Shown here: piece after piece, positions 33,965 to 43,767 of the stretch
Position numbering within the stretch: position 1 is the first letter of the stretch
Layout: each line of letters begins with the position of its first letter
Assembly (NCBI GenBank): GCA_033980235.1
Contig: CM067075.1
Coordinates: 2,655,148-2,719,147 of the forward strand
Direction of reading: 5' to 3'
Length of the DNA: 64,000 nt
From: Diadema setosum
Lineage: Eukaryota; Echinodermata; Echinoidea; Diadematoida; Diadematidae
Program-made: the position numbers and the translations under genes
Notes under the pieces: generated by a model
What the model was told of the DNA's origin: nothing
What the model saw: the letters and a program-made list of their open reading frames with translations, nothing else
Database searches by the model: none

Positions 33965-34142
33965 TAGACTGGTTTCCAGACCCTTTGCCAACTGGACTCC
34001 GCAGCGACAAAGTTGGCGCCCCTTGGTGGTATCGTCACCTTTCCAAAAGGCACCTTTTTAAACTATACTAGTTTTCAACGTTGAGAGTGTTTATATCCTG
34101 AATAGCAAAATAGTACGGACAGAGGGTCTGGACGCCAGACTA
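33965..34142. mobile_element. Short MITE, TAGNCTGG...CCAGACCCT ends
   Basis: The left TAGACTGGTTTCCAGACCCT and right AGGGTCTGGACGCCAGACTA are inverted over 20 bp with three differences, enclosing 178 bp. No coding. Confidence 0.75.
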
Positions 34143-34175
34143 AATTTGGTACAACATTAAGTCCAGTTTGTGTCT

Positions 34176-34309
34176 ACAGTGAGAAAAGGCCGGGCTCGGC
34201 CACAGCTTGGCCATGGCCAAGACTACCTCCAGAGGTTGGCCAAATGTGCGGCCAATTTTGGTACCGCAATGAACGATTGAGCCCGGCCTTTTCACTCACT
34301 GTAAATGTG
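34176..34309. mobile_element. Foldback element with AAAAGGCCGGGCTC ends
   Basis: 'acagtgagaaaaggccgggc' and its inverted counterpart GAGCCCGGCCTTTTCACTCA followed by CTGT enclose about 130 bp. That interior carries further GGCCA words in both orientations. Confidence 0.7.
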
Positions 34310-34491
34310 GTCTAAGTAATCCATAATGCAGTTGCATGCTTGAAAATGAAACTTGTGACACAAAATGTGACTTCGTATGAATAGCAAAAAAGAAATATAC
34401 TTTATGAGCTGTTATTTTTTTTGAATTTCACGATTCAAAGTTGGATCGCGAATTTAACAACACACGAAAATGTCTCCATGTGCCATGTTAA

Positions 34492-34881
34492 TAGAATGTA
34501 CATGAGTACACTTCTGGTCGAGGTGAGGATTTAGCTTTTAACATTTTGCGAGATGTTCAGAAACCACTCTATGAGATGTTAGAGAGCACGCAATTCTAAG
34601 GGGTATGAAAAGTTTATTTGATGAAAAATATTTTTGAAATGGTTGAGATATCCAAAAACAAGGTGAAACAAAGAGATTGTGATAAAAGGCGTGGCCTGTC
34701 GCCCTTTGTTATTATCACTTTTGTTGATATCTCAGCCATTTGAAAACCAATTTTCATCAAATAAATGTTGAATCCTTGTTAAAATTACATGTTCTTTCAT
34801 ATTTCATAAAGGGTTTCTCATTATCTCACTCAGGAATGTTCAAAACATGAATCCCCACTTCAACCAGTACTGTACAGCCCT
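34492..34881. mobile_element. MITE, AGGGATNGTACAG family, second copy
   Basis: The right end 'actgtacagccct' is followed by TTAA (34882-34885), and TTAA also stands at 34488-34491 before a degenerate left end. The interior matches the element at 13575-13960: 'tgagatatccaaaaacaagg' against 'tgatatctcagccatttgaa'. Confidence 0.7.
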
Positions 34882-35075
34882 TTAACGTAAGCATTGGCGT
34901 CAATTCGTAAAAACGACATCTTGTGAAAATGTCTATGGCTCTGTTATTCATGAAAATATCTGTAAGCGAAAATAACAGCGTATACAGTAAAATGTAATTC
35001 AGCATCACAAAACCAACAAAAAGTCGCCAGACACAGATTCTTAGTTTAGGGCAGATCCTGAAAGAACAGACTCTC

Positions 35076-35332
35076 TAATCAAAATTAGTTGAATCAAGAA
35101 ACTGGAAATAAACTCACTGTTGCGACGTTTATCCGCTTCAATTTATCGCACGCGTGGGACCAGGCTGTTCGCAAAATACCAAGTCATCTTTCGCGGCTCT
35201 GCACAATCTAGCACTATTTAATGACCATTCCATCATCGCGAGCTTCATTCGCCCGAAGAAGCCAATTGATAATTGGCGAAACGTCGCAACAGTGAGTTTA
35301 TTTCCATATTTCTTGATTCAACTAATTTTTGA
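35076..35332. mobile_element. Inverted repeat, possible Penelope-like terminal remnant
   Basis: Two arms of about 53-56 bp in opposite orientation share TTGAATCAAGAAA, 'ggaaataaactcactgttgc' and GACGTTT. Beside the right arm, 35252-35288 reads CCGAAGAAGCC-loop-GGCGAAACGTC, which resembles a hammerhead-ribozyme core (CUGANGA - stem - GAAAC). Penelope-like elements are known to carry such motifs in their terminal repeats. One core base (U to C) is off, and there is no RT here. Confidence 0.45.
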
Positions 35333-35504
35333 TCTTGTACTTCGACTGGATGAATGAGAAGAATTTACATCAGTCTAACAGACTCTAAGCTTTAAAATGA
35401 TGTATAGCTCAAGTGAAATGGACTCTCCAAAACACACACACTCGGGAAAAGGGTGAACCAAGAAAAGCTGCTTTGAAGTACAGGGTCTCTTCAAGGGTTT
35501 ATTG

Positions 35505-35705
35505 CCACTTGGTCCATTCCCACTTGGTCTACAGTAATCACCAGTTGGGTTAACACCATTCAGGCTAAACCCGTTTGGTCCAATTCTCACTCGGTCTACT
35601 TGCCACATCTTCTAATAACCAGTTGGTCTAATGACCACTAGGGCTAATAATGTTACTTTGTCTAATTCCCATTTCGTCTAATTGCCAGTTGGTCTAATGT
35701 ACCGG
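35505..35705. repeat. Degenerate minisatellite of TTGGTCTAATNNCCA
   Basis: About ten imperfect copies of 'cagttggtctaat' or 'cccatttcgtctaat' in one orientation. No coding. Confidence 0.7.
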
Positions 35706-35780
35706 TATTTTTGTTTTTTGGGTCTCCTGTGTTACGGCAGAGAGTTTCTTTTCTAGAATATGCATGTCAAGGGCATTTTT

Positions 35781-36815
35781 AGCTCACCTGAGCCAAAGGC
35801 TCAAGTGAGCTATTGCGATCGCCCTTCGTCCGGCGTGCGTCGTCCGTCGTGCGTAAACTTTTTACATTTTCATCTTCTTCTTGAAAACCCCAAGACCGAT
35901 TTCCATCAAACTTGGCAGGTAGCATCCCTAGGGGGTTAGGAACTCAATTTGTAAAAATGGGCACCAAGCCCCACCCAGGGGGCCCCCAGGGGGGCCCAAA
36001 CCCCCCAAAATTAAGGAATCTGTAAAAATCTTCTTCTCTAGAACCAGAAGTGATAGAGCTAAGTTAATACTATGAGTTAGTACATTGATGACTGTAGTTT
36101 CAAGTTTGTTCATGGCAGAATCAGGGGTGCCCTCCTTGGGACCCAGGGGAGGGGGGGTGGGGAGTGGTCCTAATGGGGCCTAAATTGTACATTTTCATCT
36201 TCTTCTTGAGAACCCCATGACCCATTTTCACCAAACTTGGCAGGTAGCATCCCTAGGGGGTTAGGATCTCAATTTGTTAAAATGGGCACCATGCCCCACC
36301 CAGGGGGCCCCCAGGGGGCCCCAAACCCCCCAAAATGAAGAAATCTTTAAAAATCTTCTCTAGAATCAGAAGTTATAGAGCTAAGATAATACTATGAGTG
36401 AGTACATTAATGACTGTAGTTTCAAGTTCATAGCAGATCCAGGGGTGCCCTTCTTGGGGGGGGGGGGGGGGTTGGGAAGGTCCAAATTGGGGCCTTAATT
36501 GTACATTTTCATCTTCTTCCTGAAAACCTCATGATGGATTTTCGTCAAACTTGGCAGGTAGCATCCCTAGGGGGTCAGGATCTCACTTTATCAAAATGGG
36601 CACCATGCCCCACCCAGAGGGCCCCAGGGGCCCCCAATCCCCCCAAATTAAGGAATCTTAAAAAATTGGGGCCCTTTTTTTTATTATACATTTATCTTCT
36701 ACTTGAGAATGCCTGGTCAAATTTTAGTAGAGCTGTGAATAATTTAGATTAGTGACTGCGTGAAAGGTGAACTTACGATACTCAGGTGAGCGCTAGACCC
36801 GCGGGTCTCTTGTTA
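35781..36815. repeat. 'ggcaggtagcatccctaggg' family element, copy 3 (both ends present)
   Basis: The most complete copy. The left end has a stem-loop (AGCTCACCTGAGCC against GGCTCAAGTGAGCT) at 35781-35811, followed by CG-rich 'cgtccggcgtgcgtcgtccg'. Three tandem units of about 320 bp follow. The right end is 'gatactcaggtgagcgctag' then palindromic AGACCCGCGGGTCT. Non-coding; lies in the intron before the last exon of gene B. Confidence 0.85.
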
Positions 36816-37300
36816 TAATTTTTCTCCCTTTTTTACATGATTATACTTCTCCAAGATAGCAATCGCCATGATGAAGTCTAGTATAATCAGAGGCCATTTA
36901 CACTATTTTTCAGCCCACAAAGGCTTCTGAAATGTTCCATGGAACGTGTGGGTTACCTTTGACTTGCCTTCTTTCAGAATTGGCAATCAACTAATTTATG
37001 TCAGACAACTTTTTGTCGGTTTTGTAGTGCAGGGTCACTAAGTACAAGGTTTTCCACACAATCCTGTTCAAATGTTGATGCACGCAATATTTGGTTGTTC
37101 TACTGCCTTTTCCTGATGATATGTCAGATCATGCTACTCTTTCTTTTAATTTGAAATCTTTTTTCTTTATAAACATGATAATCATGAATGTAATAACACT
37201 GATTATACAATGTACATTATGTAGTATTAGGTAGGGACCATTGTTGCTTGATAATGCAATACAAACTACGTAGTATCATGTCATTTTTTTATTTCAACAG

Positions 37301-38700
37301 GTGAAACAAAGAACCCTGTTCTGAATGATGATGAAGATTCTGTGTCGCGGACAAGCACTCTTAATCAAAATGAAATCCAGAGAGACTTTTATGAAGCAGG
37401 ATCCGACCAACATTGCAACTCTCTACATGTTGCAGTTAATGCAAAGTGCCTGGCAATTGCAGGGGCGATGAATGACACACCATCAGTGGACAGTGAGAAG
37501 ACTAAAACAGCCCCATCAGCCTCGACAATGCAAGATGTACCAGCAGAGGATAAGGAGGGGCTGGTTTCCCCAGCACTTGGTCTTAGAGGAGAAAGGCTTA
37601 CACAGGCTGCACACCCCCAAGAAAAAATTCTTACCAGTCATATATCAAGTGATGCCTACAACCCAGATTCCTTCAGTGAGACTTTAGGGGAACCCCATCA
37701 TGTGTCACAGAAGAGGATGAAATTGAACAAACACCAAAGCAAGTTCCAATTAAGGGGTCACAAGCACTCATTTCAGAGAGAGAAGTGTAAAGTGTGTATG
37801 AATTTTGTATTAAATCACAATATGCATGACCATATGAGGGTGCACGGGGAGAAGCCATTCCAATGTAAAGTTTGTTCAAGGTGCTTCTCACAAAAAAGTT
37901 CCCTCAAACGGCACATGTCCTTGCATGATCCTAAGCACTTTTATGCAAGAAAGCCATTCCAATGTAAAGTTTGTTCAAGGTGCTTCACACAGCAAGGTTC
38001 CCTCAACCGGCACATGTCTTTGCATGATCCTAAGCACTTTAATGCAAGAAAGCCATTTCAATGTAAAGTTTGTTCAAGGTGCTTCACACAGCAAGGTTCC
38101 CTCAACCGGCACATGTCTTTGCATGATCCTAAGCACTTTTATGCAAGAAAGCCATTCCAATGTAAAGTTTGTTCAAGGTGCTTCACACAGCAAGGTTCCC
38201 TCAACCGGCACATGTCTTTGCATGATCCTAAGCACTTTTATGCAAGACAGCCATTCCAATGTAAAGTTTGTTCAAGGTGCTTCACACAGCAAGGTTCCCT
38301 CAACCGGCACATGTCTTTGCATGATCCTAAGCACTTTTATGCAAGAAAGCCATTCCAATGTAAAGTTTGTTCAAGGTGCTTCACACAGCAAGGTTCCCTC
38401 AACCGGCACATGTCTTTGCATAATCCTAAGCATATTAATGTAAGAGAGCAGTGCAAAGTCTGTGGGAAATCTGTATCAAAGGTCTATATGCAGGTCCATA
38501 TTAGGTTGCATAAGGGGGAGAAGCCATTCCGATGTAAAGTTTGTTCAAGGTGCTTCACACAGAAAAGTTCCCTCAAACAGCACATGTCTTTGCTCGGTCA
38601 CATGCACCAATGTGATACAACTAACCCAAATTTGTTTAGTAAGACAGTGAGATCAACCTCTCTTGATTTAATTGTCAAAGAAGAGGATAAAATCACATGA
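37301..38700 (+). CDS. C2H2 zinc-finger gene B, last coding exon with 99-bp finger repeat
   Basis: Acceptor 'atttcaacag' is at 37291-37300, with phase 1 entry. The frame is open from the first base to TGA 38698-38700, giving residues 105-569 of a 569-residue protein with exons 1 and 2. The N-terminal 150 residues match copy A almost exactly. Nine fingers follow. The first is short (C-x2-C-x11-H), then one [10 protein letters not shown] finger, five nearly identical [10 protein letters not shown] fingers, another short finger and FTQKSSLKQH. The six consecutive classical fingers are exact 99-bp units (37852-38445) joined by the 12-residue DPKHFYARKPFQ instead of TGEKP. Compared with copy A, four extra bases (AATT) near 38663 shift the frame and end the protein early. 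Likely nuclear and DNA-binding; target unknown. Confidence 0.85.
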
Positions 38701-39600
38701 ACACCAGAGTAAGCCTGAGGGGGAGGTATCCAAGCACTCTTTTGAAAAAAGGGGCCGTGCAAAGTGTGCAGGAAGTCCATATTGAAGAAATGTATGACGA
38801 TCCACATGAGGGTGCATAAGGGGGAGAAGCCATTCCAATGTAAATTTTTTTCAAGGTGCTTCTCACACAGGTGGTCCCTCAAACGGCACACGTCTTTGCA
38901 CGATCCCATGCACAGTTGTGATACGACTAACCCAAATACATTTAGCGGAGACAGTTAGGGCAACCTCACTTGATGTGTCGAAAGGATGAAATACGAACAC
39001 CTAAGCAAGCCCCAATTCAAGAAACACACGAGCGCTCATTTCAAAGAGCAATGCACAGTGTGTGAGAAATTTATATTAAAGCGCATTATGCGTGACCATA
39101 TGAGGGTGCACACAGGGGAGAAACCATTCTGCTGTAAAGTTTGTTAAAGGTGCTTCACACACAGATGGTCCCTCAAACGACACATGTCTTTGCATGATCC
39201 TAAGCATGTTTATGCCAGAGAGCAGTGCAAAGTGTGCAGGAAATCTGTATTAAAGAACATATGAGGGTCCACATGAGGGTGCACACAGGGGAGAAGCCAT
39301 TCCGATGTAAAGTTTGTTCAAGGTGCTTTGCACAGAAAGATTCCCTCAAACAGCACATGTCTCGGCATGATCCTAAGCATGTTTATGTATTAAGAGAGCA
39401 GTGCAAAGTCTGTGGAAAATCTGTATTAGAGCACCATATGAGTGTCCACATGAGGGTGCACACAGGGGAAAAGTCCACAGATGTAAAGTTTGTTCAAGGT
39501 GCTTCACACAGCAAGGTTCCCTCAATCGGCTCATGTCTTTGCATGATCCTTAGCACCTAATGTAAGAAAGCAGTGCAAAGTGTGTGGGAAATCTGTAGGG
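38701..39600 (+). pseudogene. Decayed ZF tail of copy B
   Basis: Finger sequences continue beyond the stop in changing frames: [18 protein letters not shown] (38764-), [19 protein letters not shown] (39252-) and [17 protein letters not shown] (39411-). There are several one-base shifts and a Cys lost at 'aaatttttttcaagg'. No insertion occurs at 'aaatacatttagcggag', the site filled by a retroelement in A. Confidence 0.8.
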
Positions 39601-39944
39601 GAGAGCGGGGAGAAGTGGGACTTAATTTCAACTTACCCTATTTTCTTCTCATATCTTTTTATAGAAGAGAATGATTACATTTCCTTTCGGGCTTGCATGA
39701 AGGTTGATATGGTAGGTTACATAAGGAGCCAAAAGTTGAGGGTGGCACTGTTCTCAATTTTCTGCAGTTAATGAAAAGAAAAAAACTTACTTTTAGGGAG
39801 AAGTTGACCCACCCATGGGTACATTGGGACAGTGGAAAGGGAGAAATGGGACGGTGGGAGTTAAGTTGGACATCATATAGATGTGTCAAAGTTGGAAAGC
39901 GTAATGAAACATTGGAAATGAAAAAAAGTCAAACATGCTTTAAA

Positions 39945-40128
39945 GGGACTGTACAGAACTGGTTGAGGTAAGGGATTCATGTTTAAACATTTTTAAGTGA
40001 GACAATGAGAAACCTCTTATAAAGTATGAAAGAGCACATGATTTTAAGAAGGATTCAACGTTTATTTGATGAAAATTGGTTTTGAAATGGCTGAGATATC
40101 CAAAAAAGTGATAGTAGTAAAAGGCCAT
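39945..40128. mobile_element. Left half of an AGGGANTGTACAG MITE, truncated
   Basis: TTAA then AGGGACTGTACAG begins the element; it matches the first half of 34492-34881 up to 'tgagatatccaaaaaagtga'. It stops where the non-LTR retroelement begins, and the other half is missing on the far side. Confidence 0.75.
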
Positions 40129-40133
40129 AGGGC

Positions 40134-41159
40134 CTATGGACATGGATATTTCAGTGGGAAGATCTGCTGTTCTCTCTTTCCATAAGGCTGCTCTGGTGCT
40201 TTCAGCTTCGGCACTTGGTTCAGTTTTTTTAGGAAGCTTGGCCAAGACTTCAGCCGGCTCGTTGCAGGTCGATGGCCAAATAAAGGATGTCGCTCATCTG
40301 TGGTCTGGTGATAGCGTTCTCTTGTACTTGCTGCTCTGCGACGAGTCTCTGGAGGTACTATACCAGATAGTAAGTAAAGACTGTCAGTTGGTGTTGGTCT
40401 GAGACATCCAGAGATAAGACGACAAGTTGTGTTCAGGGCTGAATCAATTTTCCTAGCATGGGCAGATCTTTCCCATACTGGGGATGCATACTCTGCAGTT
40501 GAGTAGCAGAGGGCTAAGGCAGTTGATTGTAGAGTGCCTGGGCTAGCACCCCATCTTGTTCCAGTGAGTTTGCTGATGATGTTATTTCTTGCACAAACTT
40601 TGGCTTTAGTCTTTTCAACATGGGTCTTGAAGGAAAGGTATTGATCAAGGGTGACACCTAGATATACTGGATGGTCACAGTTTTCAAGAGGAGTACCCAA
40701 CCATCTGACATTTAGGTGATGTTTCACCTCTCGGTTACGTAGATGGAAAGCGTATACCTGTGTCTTGGATGGATTTGCACGAAGGTGGTTTGCTTCATAG
40801 TAGGGTGTCAGATCACTGAGAGCATTTGTAAGTTTCACTTCAACAGTGCTGAAGTCACTATCTTGTGCAGCTATACCAAGATCATCTGCATAAATGAAGC
40901 GTCGAGTGCCTTCACTCTTTGATTGGTCATTTGTGTAGATGATAAACAGTAGTGGAGCCATCACACTACCCTGTGGGAGACCATTCTTCAGCTTTCGCCA
41001 TCTGCTCTTCTTACCGCCCAGCTCAGTGTAAAAATACCTGTTCTCTAACATGCTTTCAATCAGTTCTGTTAGACAGATGTCTTTGGGAAGCTCTACTATC
41101 TTATGGGGAAGACACCTGTGGTTGACTGTGTCATAAGCCGCTGAGAGGTCAACGAACAC
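40134..41159 (-). pseudogene. Retroelement RT palm/thumb and C-terminus (341 residues)
   Basis: Continues in another frame with FVDLSAAYDTVNH, GLPQGSVMAPLLFIIY and the intact catalytic FIYADDLGIA. Then come YLGVTLDQYLSFKTHVEKT and the C-terminal SALNTTCRLISGCLRPTP. It ends KYPCP-stop at 40134. The conserved catalytic residues suggest fairly recent decay. Confidence 0.85.
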
Positions 41160-42628
41160 TACACTAGTGACTTCACCTTCCTCAATCCATCTTCAATATG
41201 CTGGGTGATGGTGAGTACTTGGCTCATGGTAGACTTACCTGGGCGGAAACCAGCTTGTTCAGGGATGAGGAGTTCATCAACAACTGGTCCAACTCTGTTG
41301 AGTATCAGGCATTCAAAGAGCTTGTAAGTGTGGCTCAGGAGTGAAGTAGGCCTATAGCTCTTTGGGACTGATGGGTCTTTCCCAGGTTTCAGGAGTGCCA
41401 GTACATGTGCTTTATTCCAGATCTTGGGAAGTTTGTGGGTCGATAGGCAGTAGTTGTACAACTTTAGCAACCAATTCCTAGCAGCAAGTCCAAAGTTCTT
41501 AATCTTCTCTGTGGAGATGTTATCAAGACCAACTGCTTTCCCTGGCTTCAATGAGATGATGCCTTTTTCCAGCTCTTCCATGGTCAGAGGTCTAGTAAGA
41601 CCTGGGTCTTTGCTGTACTTCTTGTGGTCGAGTTTGATCTTGTTCTTCACCGTGCCACTTTTGCCATTCATGAGCAGCTGGTGAGCAACTTGATTTGCAG
41701 TGACTTTGGGCTGTGCAGGTGGTGCTTTAGGATCACCTCGGAGCTTTCGGATTGTTGACCACGCTTTCTTGCTGTTCTTTGACATATCAGTTGACTCTAT
41801 TAAAGCCTGCCAGGTCTTACGGCGTTCCTGAAATATGGATTCCATCACCTTCTCACCTAACTCGGTCATATTCACAGAGAAGGGGTCCACTTCAAACATG
41901 GCAATATAATATTCATATAATTCTGAGCTCTCCTTGGTGAGGCCAGGGATATACTGCATCCTACAACCCCATGGAATATATCTTCTTGCAGTCTTCTTCA
42001 GTTCTGCAAATTGGTCATAGTTGCATGATGTTGGTGCAATCTTCGTGATTTTCAGCTCTAGCTCCTTGGAAAAACCCCTCCAATCTGCTTTCTTATAATT
42101 GAAGCGCCTCTTAAAAGGGACACTGGTTGGTCTTATAGCAGCATTGACTTGGATGCTAATAGGTCGATGTTGGCTTGCTGGGATGGGGTCCGTCACAAAC
42201 TTTTGACATAGACCTGCGATGTTACTGGTGACAATGACTAGATCTGGGTTATATCCTCGTCTCCAATGAGCACTATGGAAGGATGATGGCAGCTTAGAGT
42301 CATGAATGGTATTGAGTTGGTTAGCCTCCATCCATTCTTCTACTGCTTCTCCATCTTTATTGGTTTCCTTGTACCCCCATTGGGTGCTCTGGTTGTTGAA
42401 GTCACCAATGATGACCTGTGGCTTGTTCTGTACGTGTGGGACAGGATATTGGAATTTGAAGTCAACTGCTGGTGGTTTGTAGACAGATGTTACAACTGCA
42501 CTACTCAATTCCACTGTCAAAACTTCCATGTTGTCATCAGAAATGGTTGCAGCTTCTATGGCAGATCCTGCTCTGACAAAGATTGCACTACCATATTGGC
42601 GATGTGGTCGCTCAGTGATGAGTACCAT
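41159..42628 (-). pseudogene. Retroelement endonuclease C-part and RT fingers (489 residues)
   Basis: Shows YGSAIFVRAG, VIIGDFNNQSTQWG (the GDFN motif) and ASQHRPISI (the SxH active-site region), then a linker. RT motifs follow: LKPGKAVGLDNISTEKIK, LLKPGKDPSVPKSYRPTSLL and PEQAGFRPGKSTMSQ. The frame ends at a stop at KVKSLV, where a one-base loss separates it from the next frame. The start is given by frame only, not a true initiation site. Confidence 0.85.
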
Positions 42629-42639
42629 ACCAGGTATGG

Positions 42640-42926
42640 AAGGGCGGTTGTTGTCGCTCCCTCTGTGGGTCTCCTGTAGACAGAGGACATCACATTGGAG
42701 ATTGCTGCAGAGTTCTGCTCACAAAGATCTGTTGCTTGGCCGTTGACAAACCTTCATTGTTTGCTGAGATGACTGTCAGGGCAGGCCCTAAGAAGGGTCT
42801 ACTCTGACTTCTTCTATCATGTCCATTGTTAGCCATAATGGCAATGTTGATTCTTGTGCGTGGTGGTAGAGTTGGCATTACCCAGGGCCGCGATGTGGAC
42901 GCTTCTACCATGACCCCAAGAAGCAA
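42640..42926 (-). pseudogene. Retroelement endonuclease, N-terminal part
   Basis: Reads ALTVISANNEGLSTAKQQ in one frame, then after a one-base shift near 42690 LCSNLQCDVLCLQETHRGS. LQETH is the catalytic-glutamate motif of EEP-type retroelement endonucleases. It joins in order with the next pseudogene piece. Confidence 0.8.
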
Positions 42927-43087
42927 TTATGTCCAGTAGTTAATAAACGGCCTGCTGTATCTCCATTATCTTGATCTGTCTTTACATTTTCTTTTCAGAA
43001 TACATCAGCTGTGAATTTTGGTAATAAATATTGTTTGATTCAACTTTCATCTTAATATGTCTGTTTGTTGTGTATGAATTCCAAATA

Positions 43088-43733
43088 CAGATGAACCTCT
43101 CGTATCCGGACAAGTCAGGACCGGGGTTCATCTGGATAAGGGATTTGGCCGGATACGGGAGACTCGATGGTTTATACATGTACATAATATGTACTGATGT
43201 AGCCCATTGTAGTACCACATGTAGTAATGTGTATACTGCAACCTTTTCATTGTTACACTCAGTAACAGACCCCAAAATAGAGGTTCGTGTTTGCAAGAAT
43301 GAAATCATTTTCTTTTATAAATTCTTGGGATGATTTACCTAAATGATTATTAAGAAATGTATCAAGTATACTGTCAAACGAGGAATTTTTGCGTGCACTT
43401 TAATTTCGCGAATTTCGCAAGCGCCAAGATTCGCGAAATTAAAATGCATGCGAAAGTCCTTGTTTACAATATATGCATTGAACGCCAGTGGCACTTCGCG
43501 AAAATTTCATGCCACGAAAAAGGCTGTCGGTTCCAATTCGCGAAAAATTCATGCCGCGAATATATCATGTTTTACAGTATGTAATTCATTGTGTTTGTGT
43601 AGGAGATCTCAAGGAGTTGGGAATCCCCCTTTCCTCCCGTAATTATTAAAAAAAAAAATAAATCACGGCGAGATTGCGTCCGTGTAATAGAGAGATCCGG
43701 ATAAAGGGAGGCCGGATAAGAGAGGTTCAACTG
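43088..43733. mobile_element. pogo/Tigger-like MITE, TA target duplication, copy-B-specific
   Basis: The ends CAGATGAACCTCTCGTATCC and the complement CAGTTGAACCTCTCTTATCC are 20-bp inverted repeats, flanked by TA at 43086-43087 and 43734-43735. A and C carry the uninterrupted site 'ccaaatacatgtaatgg'. The end sequence and TA duplication fit pogo-type Tc1/mariner elements. No transposase; contains the nested element 43369-43579. Confidence 0.9.
43369..43579. mobile_element. Nested MITE rich in TTCGCGAA words
   Basis: The ends TACTGTCAAACGAGG and 'catgttttacagta' are inverted. The interior repeats 'attcgcgaaa' and 'catgccgcgaa' several times. It lies inside the pogo-like MITE, so it inserted later or came in with it. 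Confidence 0.65.
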
Positions 43734-43767
43734 TACATGTGATGGTATTTTGGCTATTTAGTTATAT

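Larger units (their letters stand above)
40129..42930 (-). mobile_element. Non-LTR retrotransposon (jockey/I-like), frameshifted
   Basis: One apurinic-type endonuclease plus reverse-transcriptase ORF on the minus strand, broken by two frameshifts (near 42690 and 41160). No RNase H or poly-A tail was recognised. It sits inside duplicon B, replacing about 75 bp of backbone and half a MITE, and is absent from A and C. The clade assignment is from motif style. Confidence 0.85.

Noticed and set aside
36779..36815. Helitron 3' end (palindrome AGACCCGCGGGTCT)
   Set aside because: There is a hairpin near the end, but no CTRR terminus and no TC start at the other end, so the Helitron assignment is not supported.
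37925..38443. 172-residue repetitive frame ([20 protein letters not shown] repeats)
   Set aside because: Alternative-frame reading of the 99-bp finger units; open only because the unit length is a multiple of three.
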